Shown piece after piece: positions 11,611-22,941 of a stretch of 64,000 nucleotides of DNA (position 1 is the stretch's first letter; each line of letters starts with the position of its first letter). The notes under the pieces are model-generated. The model ran no database searches. It saw only the letters and a program-made list of their open reading frames with translations, and was not told the origin of the DNA. The position numbers were made by a program, and so were the translations under genes. Source of the DNA: Timema cristinae (Eukaryota > Arthropoda > Insecta > Phasmatodea > Timematidae); assembly GCA_039000515.1 (NCBI GenBank), contig JBCFYV010000012.1, forward strand, positions 121,062,556 to 121,126,555, read 5' to 3'.

Positions 11611-11834
11611 CAGTAGACCTATTGCTTCTCTGGTGCTGACTGACAGCTCACAGCTGACTTCGAAAAGTTACCAGACCAAGTAATGTATCCCTACGCCGAA
11701 CCATATGATCTGCAAAAACATGTGTTTAGCAGCTGTCACTTCTGACGGTCAAAATTTAGGTATTATACCTAAATGTTGACTGTCAGAAGTCAGCTGTGAG
11801 CTGTCAGTCAGCACCAAAGAAGCCATGGGGCTAC

Positions 11835-11836
<2 letters not shown>
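11611..11836. mobile_element. Hairpin MITE with ~50-bp terminal inverted repeats
   Basis: Arms 11611-11661 and 11787-11836 are near-perfect reverse complements, containing GGTGCTGACTGACAGCTCAC. A second, inner inverted repeat (CTTCTGACGGTCAAAATTTA versus its complement, about 11739-11790) lies against the right arm. Ends are CAGTAG...CTACTG next to TA/TG runs. No coding capacity. Confidence 0.8.

Positions 11837-11898
<62 letters not shown>
11834..11898. repeat. (TG)n(TA)n microsatellite
   Basis: An uninterrupted TG run passes directly into a TA run at the right edge of the hairpin MITE. Confidence 0.95.
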
Positions 11899-11900
<2 letters not shown>

Positions 11901-12034
11901 CTTGGGATATATATATATATTCACTTGGGATATTAAAATATTTATAAAATATAACTAATTTGTTTGTAACAAGCACTATATTCCTCACCTGGGGTCACGG
12001 GCATGAGATGTTAACATCCATTCATATAACAATG

Positions 12035-12255
12035 TGATAATCATCAACTATTTCCACCAATACTCCTCTCATTTACACAGTTTCTGTTATCTGGTCCTTC
12101 TGTTTCCACCAATACTCCTCTCATTTACACAGTTTCTGTTATCTGGTCCTCCTGTTCCCACCAATACTCCTCTCATTTATACAGTTTCTGTTATCTGGTC
12201 CTCTTGTTTCTTTCTTAACCACACTTGAGGTTTTTTCTGTACATTCTTCAGGCCA
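12035..12255 (-). repeat. LINE 3'-end fragment with three ~54-bp tandem copies
   Basis: The unit TTCCACCAATACTCCTCTCA + TTTACACAGTTTCTGTTATC + TGGTCCTC(T/C)TG is repeated three times between about 12050 and 12212. It resembles the LINE tail at 8700-8885 (CACCAATCTTCTTCTCTCAC, TTTCTGTTATCTG). It is preceded by the shared ATCATCAACTATTTCC. Confidence 0.7.
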
Positions 12256-12269
12256 TTTTTAGTCAGATT

Positions 12270-12750
12270 TACTGTGGGTTCATACATTCACCAAAAAACT
12301 AGCGCAGGACAGTCACATGACGAGCTCTGAGCCAATCACAAGATATCTGCCTTATCAGCGCAGGCTGTTCAATTCATCTCTAATTCATCCGCTCTGCCTG
12401 AGATGTTCGGCACAGGAGGACCAACCATCTCAAATCAGTGTGCATGCGCTGTACAGCCAGAAGCAAGCAGACAGCTTCGTCGGCCGTTGTTAGGAGATTT
12501 GAAATAACTCGTTAATATAAAGCTTGTATCGATGTATTGGATTGAGCCACGACACAGCGTTATAATTTGAAAACATACATCAGAGAATGATATAAAATGT
12601 CTATCCACTAGAAAATAGATTATGTTAATAATCAGCTGTTTTAAGTTAGTGTTGCAATGCATCATGGGTCAAGAGACAGCGAGTGAATTGCTGCGTCGCT
12701 CAAGCATATTCTGAGCTCTATTTTCGACGAATGTGTGAATCAAGCTTTAG
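12270..12750. mobile_element. Possible MITE with diverged inverted ends
   Basis: GGTTCATACATTCACCAAAA at the left corresponds to the reverse complement of the TTTTCGACGAATGTGTGAAT region at the right, and both are bordered by TTA. The ends have diverged, so this is only suggestive. The interior is more GC-rich than its surroundings. Confidence 0.35.
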
Positions 12751-12755
12751 TATGC

Positions 12756-13920
12756 CTCGAGTACGATGCTATATTAAATATAAGACACCTACCCACACTC
12801 AAATAGAACTGACCCATTCCATTCTGGTTTAGTTTGGTATTTAGTATAGTGCCGTGCTGCACTCGAGGTGTACTAAGTCTATGAAACTGTCCCTTCATCG
12901 TAGTCTCAGACACGTTGTCAGTAGTCGGTACATGGAGAGTCGATGGAGAGGGGTTACATTACTTGTACTACCTTCAACATTTGTCGACAATTTATCTTCA
13001 CAAATATGTTTATTTTTTTCCATTGATTCTATTACTTTGCTTATACTTTTTGATTCCAAGTTTTAAGATATATTATTTATTTCTAAATAAACCTAATACA
13101 CAGATTATTTGATTAATAAAAAAGAGCAATGTATAGTCTTAATTTAACAGTAATAATTTTTCAAAAGCACTAATATAAATTTTAAAATTCTATTTCTGAA
13201 TATAAACAAGCATAAGATAGGCAGGCCTTGGTCCATAAGCGGTGCGACCTTTTAATTATATTTAGTCGTATGGGGGGTTTAACAGAATTAACCATATCAA
13301 AAGTCATTTTAATTCTGAATGAATCAATTTGCCGTTTCTTTTCTGGAACCAAGAGTGGTCTGTTGGAGAAGCTTATTGAAGAGGGAGGGGAATGCTTCTC
13401 TTGACGCGATGCTAACGACACCTGTGGCTTTGCCTAGTTATGTTTTAGTGATGATAGTAAAAGAAAGTTTGATTTTAAAAAGGCACCCCAATCAGAAAAA
13501 AAAATCAATCTAAGGCTCTTAACGGAATTTTTGATTATGAAAATCAATAGAATATAAAAAGCGGGAAGACAAAAGGTGGGAGACCCCCATTTAAAAGTTC
13601 TGTACCCAGGAGTAGAAGGTTGACAATACTTGCAAACTTTTTACAAGTTCTAAGAAAACTACAGGTGTAAACAATGTAAGCTTTGTTATCAGCAAGAACC
13701 GGATTTTTATGACATCTCTTTTTTGGTCCATCAGAGACCATGCTTATAAGTACATAAACTCTGTTCATGATCCCATGGTTACAGGAATGTGTATTTTATA
13801 GGTCATTTTTCTTGCTTTTTGTTTAATAAGTCATTTTTAAGCATTTTTTTTTTAAGGAAAATTTAAAATTGTTTGAAATTGACTTTAAAAAGGTTATATA
13901 TATGAATTATCGGTGTGTTG
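12756..13920. other. No gene seen
   Basis: Moderately AT-rich with a few short chance open frames. No domain, splice structure or tandem repeat recognised. Confidence 0.5.
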
Positions 13921-13931
13921 ATAAAACATGA

Positions 13932-14102
13932 ACCCTTCCTTCACCTCTGACAAGACATCTTGTGAATGTGGGGAATGCCAAGCCTCCACCGTGGTTCTGA
14001 TTCCACATTAAATTGTAGGTCCTTCATTTCATCTCCCAATCACCTTACCATTACACATTAGCGTAAGTGCGTATAACCCGAATGGATAGTAAGACGCGAT
14101 GC

Positions 14103-14143
<41 letters not shown>
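13932..14143 (+). mobile_element. 5'-truncated family B SINE with target duplication
   Basis: Begins inside the element at ACCCTTCCTTCACCTCTGAC and runs to the tail GATAGTAAGACGCGATGCTA and a long (AAT)n. ATAAAACATGA is present at 13921-13931 and again at 14144-14154. The promoter-bearing 5' end is missing, as expected for incomplete reverse transcription. Confidence 0.85.
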
Positions 14144-14149
<6 letters not shown>

Positions 14150-14154
14150 CATGA

Positions 14155-15115
14155 TTATTCAAACATCAGATGTTTCACCACACACTTGTTGACTGAACAA
14201 GATGAGTCCAAAGGAACTTTGTGCCCTCCTTACCTGCGGACTTATAAAATCCACATTCCTGGTGAGACCTTCGCTACACCTAAGTTGGAGGGGGTTGCAG
14301 GGGGATGGGGAGCCATCACTTTTAAAGCAGGTATTTGTATTCCAATGTTAAGTAGAACACATGATTTTAGCTGTCAGATTTTAAATGTATAGATTTAATT
14401 TATCATGTTATATTTATTTGTTGCAATCATTTTGTATGTATTGAGAATGCTATAAACCAAACCATACAAAGCAAGGCATTTTGAGGCAAATTATTACTGA
14501 ATTCGGAGGATATTTTTTCTAAAGAAAGTGAAATACTTTTCTATAAAATATTTGAAGTGAAAGTGTTTGGAATCGGATTAAAGATTTAACCATTAAACAG
14601 CATATCAGTCGCAACTAACATATTCGTGGTATCCAGAATATTGATAAAAAGAAAACCTCTCAATTATTACTTGCACAAAATGCATTCACGAATCAAGAAA
14701 AATCTCAACATTTTATAAAGATGTGTGTGACGTTCTGGTATCTGCGAACATTCCTCTGTGGAAAGTGAGCGATGTTAAACTAAAGGGTTTCCTGGGACTG
14801 TATACGGGTCATTCTATTCCAAACAAGTCCAAGCTGAGGAAAAACTGTAAATGAACAGACCAGGAGAGATATTTTTGCTTACGTGTATAATGTAAATCCT
14901 AACCCTTATTATTTCGAGTTTTATCATAATTTAATAGGTTATTTTTTTGACAATTTTAAGGTTATCAGTAAACTTGATTGCCTGTTTACTACAAAATGTG
15001 ATGCTGTTCTCTAGTAAACACGCTAACTAGAGGTGGTTTCCGATAGGAAGAAACTATAACAAAATACACATATATTACTTGTCAACGTTGATAACATTTT
15101 ATCATATTATTTAGT
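14155..15115. other. No gene seen
   Basis: Includes a short GC-richer open segment (about 14190-14340) that I cannot assign to any family. The remainder is AT-rich. Confidence 0.4.
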
Positions 15116-15655
15116 GTTATGGTCTAGTGGTTAGCATTCCTGGCTACCTATCTAGAGGTCCCAAGTTCGATTCTTGCCAGTATTATTATTATTATTATTA
15201 GCACTGCGTCTTACTACCCATTCGGGTTATACGCACTTACGCTAATGTGTAATGGTAGGGTGATTGTGAGATGTAATGGAGGACCTACAGTTTAACGTGG
15301 GATCCGAACCACGGTGGAGGCCTGGCATTCCCCACATTCACAAGATGTCTTGTCAGAGGTGAAGGAAGGGTTTGGTAATCAGATAAATCTGTGCCGGGAC
15401 CGAGGATTGAACCCCGGCCGCCAGCACAGAAGTCTGACACCTTACCTCTAGACCGCCAGGTCACCGACTTGCCAGTACAATAGGTATTTTTCCAGTAGTG
15501 AAATTGTTCCTACGGTCTGGATAATTAGGTTTAAGTTAGTTTAAAGACTTGTATTGGCACCATATTATCATCATCTCATCAGGATGAAGTAATCACACCT
15601 ACATGGTGCCCAGCCTCAGAAGATGGTTACAAATCGGTAGAAGACCAGAAACGTC
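15116..15655 (+). mobile_element. tRNA-like SINE, family E, split by a family B insertion
   Basis: GTTATGGTCTAGTGGTTAGC (A-box) and AAGTTCGATTCTTGCC (B-box) at 15116-15182 form a tRNA-like 5' end. The body appears to resume after the inserted SINE at about 15478. Related to 34868-35190. Confidence 0.55.
15183..15467 (-). mobile_element. Full-length family B SINE nested in another SINE
   Basis: Reverse-oriented family B copy, starting with (ATT)n, then the common tail, body and tRNA-like head ending CTAGACCGCCAGGTCACC. It is bracketed by CTTGCCAGTA at 15173-15182 and 15468-15477. Confidence 0.9.
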
Positions 15656-16680
15656 TAACAAAAAAAAAATTGTAAAATATGCTAAAAAAAATATTTTATA
15701 GTTAATAGTATTATCTATCAATTGTAACAGCTCCATATCACATTACTTTACACATAAATCTATTGTATGTAATTAAATATGATACAATTGTATGGAAATA
15801 GAACACAAATAAAAGTAAAAACACACACTCAGGAATACGCAATGAAAGCATCAGAATATTGAAGTGTGTGTGTGTGTGTGTGTGTATACGAGTATTTTTA
15901 TTTTTATCTGTGCTCTATTTCTCTACAATCCTAACAGGGCAGCTACAAAACTTAACATTACCTAACTTCTCTAGAGATCATTTAAAAAAAAATAATCCAG
16001 ATCTAACCTTTTTATAATTTCTCTTGGTGGCCGGAAATGTTTCAATATACACTACATTGATCAAATACTTCCAAAAAATCCTAATGTACCAAACATCAAC
16101 AGTTTAGTGTTTATTTTCTTCCTAGTATTTAATGTTTAATCTATTGATTGTGATATAAAGCATATCCTGTACACGTATATTCACATTTTAGAGTAAAGAA
16201 ATGCATATTGTTAACATCCAGAAACAAAAAAAGCCCTCACTTTTGTTTAAATGTTTAGGTGCAGCTTTAGTCAAGCATATAAATTCATTAACTTTTCCTT
16301 ATTTTTGATTAAAAAGAATCCCTTGATATTCCCTTGTTTTCCCTGACAGCAAAGAATTCCCGACTTTTCCCCCATCTGTAGCCACCATTAATCTATAATA
16401 TTTATTTAATTTCATATTATATTTTGCTTAATACACTTTATTTCAGTAAATTTTGTAATTGTCAAAAAGTTTCTTCCTAATGGAATTTGATTGAGTCTAA
16501 AACAGGTTAAGAAGCCAACTTGGTACATTTTAGTTTCATTAAAAAAACTAACAATAACAGGTTAAGCTTTAATAATCCAATATGAAATAAAAAATTAATA
16601 AAAAATAATAATTGTGCTGAAAGCATTTCCTGATTACAAGCAAATTATTCACAGCCTTGTTTAGGTGTGTCACAAGTTGC
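15656..16680. other. VTA1 3' flank; one (TG)n microsatellite
   Basis: AT-rich, with a (TG)n run at about 15866-15886. Possible minus-strand polyadenylation signals (TTTATT on the plus strand) lie near 16403 and 16437. Nothing else recognised. Confidence 0.45.
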
Positions 16681-17589
16681 CTAGTTTTCATCATCGATGC
16701 CCGTCTGAAGCAGCTTCAGCGCTGAAGTGAGGTTCCCGATCGCAGTGGAGATGTCATCATAATTAAGAGCACTACTCGCCCATTTGCAATACTTTTGTGC
16801 CTTGGCAATTTTTTCTGGCGTCAGCGCTGCCCCACTTGATAAGGGGGGGAGAACCTCTTGGGGTTTGTAGGGCTCAGGGGCCCTTGGCGCTGGGATGGGC
16901 GGACCCTGCACCGCGTCGAAACTGTTACCAGCGCTCCCCGGAGTGAAAGGCGCTGGAGGACTTGCGAGTGGTGGTATATTAGGGGTGGGTGGATCAGGGT
17001 TGACAAACCCAGAAGAGGTCGGTCCTGTAGCTGTCGAGGGATCTGCCCCGCCCATGAACTGACTCAACAGTTCCTCATCCTCCGGGTCAAAAGACTCCAT
17101 CTGTCCGGCAACCGGAGTCTCCCCCCTCTTGAGACAGTTGTGGATGTACGTGGCCTTCCATGCCGTGTATTTTCTCACTTGCTGCTCGTCTTCGCTCAAC
17201 TCGCCCACTTCCGACAAGACGTCGTAAAGCACGTGAGCATCCAAAAAGAGGTGCACCACAGATTTGTTGTAGACACCAGACTGATCCAACTGGTCAGCTT
17301 TTTCAAACAACCGTGCCGCCAGCGTCTTGATGTGCGCGTGTGCTGCGGCTTTGCCGAACAACTCGTTGTTGGCCAACCCTTCCCTCTCCTTCTCAAGGTA
17401 ATGAAGGAGTGCACTGAGGAATGCCCTCGCCTCGGGGGATTTAGAGTCGAGCTCCATCGCCATCGTCACGGCCCGCAGGCGACAGTAGTACGAGACAACT
17501 TTGTCACGGGAATCAAATTTACTCGCCGTGTTGAGAACATTTCTCAATTTCTTCAGTGAAGGAGGAATTGCCGGAAATACAGGATCCAT
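16681..17589 (-). CDS. VTA1: Vacuolar protein sorting-associated protein VTA1 (LIP5)
   Basis: A complete 302-residue ORF, close to the ~307 residues usual for animal VTA1. The family protein binds ESCRT-III subunits through N-terminal MIT-like helices, and activates the VPS4 ATPase through a C-terminal VSL domain during multivesicular body formation. Here residues 1-160 form the N-terminal domain, with the diagnostic RKYTAWKATYIHNCLKRGET near 142-161. Then comes a proline-rich, low-complexity linker (about 165-255), then the VSL domain (256-302, starting LTPEKIAKAQKYCKWASSAL). The start MDPVFPAIPPSLKKL matches the family's N-terminus. A CACAG just before the ATG could be a 5' UTR acceptor. 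There are no introns in the coding region, which is unusual beside neighbours with kilobase introns. Its start lies about 430 bp downstream of the ISCA1 stop on the same strand. Confidence 0.95.
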   Translation of the reverse strand: MDPVFPAIPPSLKKLRNVLNTASKFDSRDKVVSYYCRLRAVTMAMELDSKSPEARAFLSALLHYLEKEREGLANNELFGKAAAHAHIKTLAARLFEKADQLDQSGVYNKSVVHLFLDAHVLYDVLSEVGELSEDEQQVRKYTAWKATYIHNCLKRGETPVAGQMESFDPEDEELLSQFMGGADPSTATGPTSSGFVNPDPPTPNIPPLASPPAPFTPGSAGNSFDAVQGPPIPAPRAPEPYKPQEVLPPLSSGAALTPEKIAKAQKYCKWASSALNYDDISTAIGNLTSALKLLQTGIDDEN

Positions 17590-18021
17590 CGCTGTGGTAT
17601 TTAGAAACTTAGAATATGTTTATAAAATCTAAAATAATAAACCCCAATATCACAAATGTTTTTCAACTGTTCAATTTAAACAGTGAACAAATATTTAAAG
17701 AAAAGTTTTAGTTATGGTTTTCCACAAGAATATTAAAAGAGAAAAATAAACACTAAATAACAAAACTATGCATTAAATGTTAGAAATGTGAAATTTTACC
17801 TCATCTAACAATAGATATTTTCTTAGCAAAAAAACTCAACTGAATAACTTAGTGGCTTGTATACAAATGTGAATACCTACAAACTTAAAAAACACAATAA
17901 ATATTTTGTATTTACAAATTAGATAACACTTTAATTTTGACAAACGTTGCCCAAGCTAATGGGAGGGAGTGTTATTTTAATCAAGAACTGTCTAGTACGA
18001 CTAGCGTGCAATATCACAAGT

Positions 18022-21000
18022 CTATACAGAGAAGCTCTCTCCACAACCACACGTCCCTTTAATGTTCGGGTTGTTGAACACAAATTCCGCCGATAACTTG
18101 TTTTCTACAAAGTCCATTTCTGTCCCAAGTAATGTGAGCTGAGCTTTCTTGTCGATGATCACTCGAACCCCTGCAACCACAGACAGAACAATTTGACTAT
18201 CGAGTTAACTTGTGACAGAACACCTAGAGATGTTCTATTCCCACTGTAGGCTTATAGGGGAATATTGCCAGAGACACTGTCCAGACTACACTAGAATCAG
18301 GAGGTCCCAGGTGCTAGACAAGGCCCACACTATACTAGAATCAGGAGGTTCCAGGTGCTAGACAAGGTCAACACTACACTAGAGTCAGGAGGTTCCAGGT
18401 GCTAGTCAAGGCCCACACTACACTAGAGTCAGGAGGTCCCAGGTGTTAGACAAGGTCCACACTACACTAGAGTCAGGAGGTTCCAGGTGCTAGTCAAGGC
18501 CCACACTACACTAGAGTCAGGAGGTTCCAGGTGCTAGTCAAGGCCCACACTACACTAGAGTCAGGAGGTCCCAGGTGTTAGACAAGGTCCACACTACACT
18601 AGAGTCAGGAGGTCCCAGGTGTGTTGTTTATGTTTCATTAACATGTTTAAAAATGACAGTTTTATAAACCGAATATTAGCTAAGTATTTACTTAAATCCA
18701 ATGATATCAGAGTATTCAAAGAATGTTTCCCTGTAGGCCTATTTGTTGGGATTATTAAGGGAAAAATGGCGAATTCATGTTTTATCAAGGAATTATATAT
18801 TTTAGCTTTCAATATCTCCCTGGGCGGGGACCATCCTTATTGAAAATGAAGATTGAACTGCTTCTAAACAAACAGTTCATAAAAAATATATTTTTAATTA
18901 ATAGAATAATACATTTTTGGTGTTTTATCTACAATAATGAGAGGACGAATCTAAATGTTGTTTAACACATACAAATACTCATTTTAATTCATAATATAAA
19001 CTTGAACAGGAATCTGATTCTTAAGTTGATTCCACTTTCATTGCCTTCAACATTTAAGTAGCTTATTATAAACTTTTTTTTTAATTTGAGGTATTTAACG
19101 TGAATTTCTAAACTAACTGATTATATCAACGCAGGACTTATAAACCAACTTAAATTTAGAACAAATAACACCCAGCCCTTTGGCTGTCAAGAGGGGTAAA
19201 ACCCGCCTCGGTGGCGTAGTTGGCTAACGCGCTTGTCGTGTTGAGCTTGACTGCTGAGGATGGGGAGATCGAGGTTCGAATCTCGGTCGGGTGAACTGGG
19301 GGTGATTTTTCCTAAATGGTTTTCCACTCTTCCTTCACGCAAATGCGGGTTCACTTCCTCTAATTCAACCTTCCCAATTCCTAATCCATTAGCGTAATTA
19401 GTACTTAAAGCGTATAACCCGAACGGGTAGTAAGACGCGGTGCTAAATATTATTATTATTTAAGAGGGGGAAACACATCTCACCGATTGTTTGGCCATGC
19501 CGGGAATCGAACCCGGGACCCTTAGCTCAGTACACACACATACCAGGCTGTGTACTCTTACACCGATTATAGAACAAAGAAAACAAGTGTGTATGTTTCT
19601 TTAGATTCAAAATCGTGGTACTCCTTTTTAAACGCATGTGTACCAGAGACTAGGTGTGAATCAACACCAATTCTCGAAAGAAACGGCTCGCTGGAACGCC
19701 TTCCCAATGACAACACTCGTCAAGTTCTACCGCTCTCCTACTTTGATCTGGCCACTCTGCCTCACAACTATATTCAGCTAAACCAAGGGTCGACAACATT
19801 ATTTTGGGCTCTGATTGATTTTTACGTTTATCGAAAGTCCTGCAATCACTGTTCGTTTCTCCACTCTACTTTATTTTTCTAATGGTCTTGCATTTATTCC
19901 TTAAATTCAATATTTCCTCCAATACTCATAAAAAAAATTATAAAATGTACAATGCGTCTAGCCCGATAGGTATCAGACTTACCTTGGACGTATTACGCTA
20001 TGGCCCTTTCTTATAATCTGTACCATAGTGGACTAATGCAAGGTAAGCTTGCCTTTTCTTGACGACGTAGTTAGTTTTTACGCGATCAACTGAAAATTGC
20101 TAAGAGATCCGACCTTTTGCCGACCCCTGAGCTATACCCTACAATACTGTGGGTTGAGTAATCGATGACAAGCTAAGGGGTCCTTGGCTCTACTCCAGAG
20201 GATGCTAACAAATATATTTACTATTTTTATGTTTGTCTTGCTACCCACTTACTAAATTTCTAGTTGGAGTTGGTTATTCATTTCCACCATTGCCTCTATT
20301 TCCATCGTATATAAAAGAAAATTCTTTTTTTTTTCTCTCTCTCTCCCTTCAAGTTTTACAGAAAGAATTCCCTATTTACAAGGCACTTTATAATTAAATA
20401 CAATATTTCATCTTTGTAACAATAAAGCACCCTTTTATATAAAAGTTTGGGTATAAAACAAACCTTTCATGCATTAATAGATTAAAATTTTGAATTAAAA
20501 AAATAAACAATTTAATTTCTATAGGAAACGATGAGGTCATACACTGGAAACATTCATTGTTAACATTATAACGCAAATTACATAAATCAATACGAACTAA
20601 AGTCAATATTTACATGTGTTTCACCTGTGATTTTAGCGAGTTAGGTTTTTAATTGTATGGACTGGTTAGTCAAATTATCAAACTTAACTCTCAGTATTAT
20701 ATGATTTGTCGTGTTTTGAGTGTGTAATAATAACAATGAAATATATAAATATTGTGATATAACAAAAAAAAAGTATCTTATCTTTTGCAATAGTGTCTGT
20801 CCTACCACAAATATTTAATTATTTTTGTCTGATACTTGTGTACTTTGTAAAAATTTCCTCACATTTTAGCGGCCAACTTTCGGACATCTTTACTTTGTAG
20901 AGCAGCTAGCAGGCCTATACACTAAAGAATGAAATTGTATTGCTCATAAAAAATTACTTATGATTAGTGTTTAAAATAGGATGTTTTACCTTGATGGGGA

Positions 21001-22941
21001 AATATATACAGCTCAATGTTACAAGAAAAATATGGCTATGAATTTGAACGAGTGCTTAGTTTTTCAGCTCAATTTTTATTTTATGTAAGGCCCACCATTT
21101 AAAGCTTAAAGTTAAATGTTTTAAATTCACAAATATTACAGTATTATTTTTCCAGCAAAAAAAAATAGTTTCCTTGGTGCATGGAAACAGTGGAAAAATG
21201 GAAATATTAACCACTTAGATTCTAATAGTGTCTTTAACTTGGCGCAATAAGCCTGAATTGGAGGCGAAACATTTTAATCAGCATTAAAACTTTGGTCAAT
21301 AGCAAAATACCAACTTAGGCACAGTTCAATATATTATAATTAGGCCTATATAAGTTAAGTTTGTATTTTTAATTCTCACCATCTTGAACTACTTCTTCAT
21401 CAAATTTTCCTTTCTCTGTGGCGTAGTCAAGAGTATAGCTTAGTCCATTGCAACCTCTTTGTCTGACACCAACTTTCAGTCCAATCTGCAAGTCAAGCAA
21501 ATATGTGGGCATAACAAGGGCAAGAAGACATCGGCCTGTGATATCATCCCCTGTCCAGCAGCGGCAATGTGACACACAAGTTTCTTTGGGGTGGCATGTC
21601 CCCATAAAAAGTGTACTACTTAGTTTTGAAAAAAAAAACATTAAAAATGTGTTAAAAAAGTGAGCAATTCAACATAAAATTTGTTGTAATATATATTTGT
21701 TAAATTTGACAACTTTGTATAAATCCATAGGATAGGTAAAGTAAGATTTTGGTAGGAAGAACATTAGAAGTTAGTTATAAAAATAACTATAAAACAATTT
21801 TAATATATTCATGCATAAAGTCATATCTGCAGCTATCACATTTTATGTATATTCATAATCAATATGGTCATTAAAATAACACATTAATATACAGGGTGTC
21901 TAAATGAGTTTGAGAAACCAAAATTAGTGACTTTTTGGTGACCTTTTATGACCACAAAATTACTTCAGTAAACGGTTGAACATTCTATAATGCACTCACA
22001 CACAATATTAAACTTTAACTATATGGTGAACATTTTAACTTAATCCTTGGTATCACTGTAAAAAGAATCGGGCAGCTTGCGGCTAACGTATTGAATCATG
22101 GGCAGTGGGTGACGTGACTTTTGATGCTTTTACATTATTATGATGCGCAGAAAAATCAAATAAAAATATTTTTGTGACTTTTAAGACCAAAATATTGAAA
22201 ATTCGTGACTTTTTTGTAACCCAGTAGACATCGTGATCTAATAAAATTGTATAAATTTTGACCACAAAGAAAGACCTATGTTTAAATTTTCTCTACTGTC
22301 TCCAAACCAAAATCAGGGTATGCCAAAAACATAAGTAATTATGTGGAACCAGCAATGAAGGTTAACTGGTTTAGTTTTAAACATAAAGTGTTACATGGTA
22401 GATATATATGGAATTTCAGGCAATTTATTAAATTTAACACAGAATATGTTTGGACACATTTGCTTTTATCTTAAAAAGATGTTTTGACGTTATTGAATAT
22501 TAATAAAACTGATATGTCTTTATTAAAATATACAAAAGAAAAAGTTATGGTTGTGGAGGTATTTCTACACAAGATTATGTAATGTGTAGTGAGTATGTCA
22601 AAATATCAATAAAATATTAAATAAACGCTTAAAATATCAATCAAGGAACCATAAAATGGCATCAAGATAGATATATACTCACACAATTTGTCTTGTTCTC
22701 AAGAATTTGTTTTATTTTATTCACAGCTGAAGGTGTCTGAAATTAAAACAAAATATTATGTTAGCAAAATTCCAAATATGTAGATTATAAAAGTATCGAA
22801 AATAAAATTATAGCCTTAATTAAAATATACGGTAAACTTTAATTCAAAGTTATGTACCAATACTAACGCAACTCTTGATGGGAGGGGTCTTCGACTTTTC
22901 ACAGCTCTCACAGAAGCAGCCGCTAATATACGACTAGCCAT
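18022..22941 (-). CDS. ISCA1: Iron-sulfur cluster assembly 1, mitochondrial
   Basis: Four coding exons on the minus strand: 22858-22941 ([20 protein letters not shown]...), 22683-22736, 21380-21485 and 18022-18170. Each junction has GT..AG in the right phase (0, 0, 1), giving a 130-residue protein against about 129 in vertebrates. ISCA1 is an A-type Fe-S protein of the mitochondrial matrix that acts late in the pathway to make [4Fe-4S] clusters. The three cluster-binding cysteines are present: Cys58 in [14 protein letters not shown], and Cys122 and Cys124 in [11 protein letters not shown]. The first ~25 residues are rich in arginine and lack acidic residues, as in a mitochondrial presequence. 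The third intron (3.2 kb) holds a 44-bp tandem array and SINEs. The start codon faces MED26 across 568 bp. Confidence 0.96.
18270..18620. repeat. 44-bp tandem array, about 8 copies
   Basis: Unit CACTACACTAGAGTCAGGAG + GT(T/C)CCAGGTGCTAG(T/A)CAAGG + (C/T)CCA. Copies differ by a few substitutions and keep their length. Located in the third intron of ISCA1, close to the last exon. Confidence 0.95.
19201..19461 (+). mobile_element. Full-length tRNA-derived SINE, family A
   Basis: Head CCGCCTCGGTGGCGTAGTTG (A-box) and GAGGTTCGAATCTCGG (B-box), body CCTAAATGGTTTTCCACTCT, tail AACCCGAACGGGTAGTAAGA then (ATT)n. AAGAGGGG at 19189-19196 and 19462-19469 mark the target duplication. This is the best-preserved copy of the family here. 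Confidence 0.9.
19485..19545 (-). mobile_element. Family C tRNA-like fragment
   Basis: GGCCATGCCGGGAATCGAAC followed by CCGGGACCCTTAGCTCAG on the plus strand. It matches the family C copies at 11287 and 37140. Confidence 0.6.
21892..22235. mobile_element. Non-autonomous DNA transposon with CAGGGTGTC ends
   Basis: Left end CAGGGTGTCTAAATGAGTTT; right end, on the minus strand, CACGATGTCTACTGGGTTAC. The right end matches the left end of the element at 30498-30928, and the left end matches that element's right end, so the two are the same family in opposite orientation. Flanks ATATA and ATCTA suggest a 5-bp target duplication. Interior AT-rich, non-coding. Confidence 0.65.

Noticed and set aside
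16858..17559. 233-codon plus-strand ORF opposite VTA1
   Set aside because: It is a shadow of the GC-rich VTA1 coding strand; the minus-strand product is an unambiguous family member.
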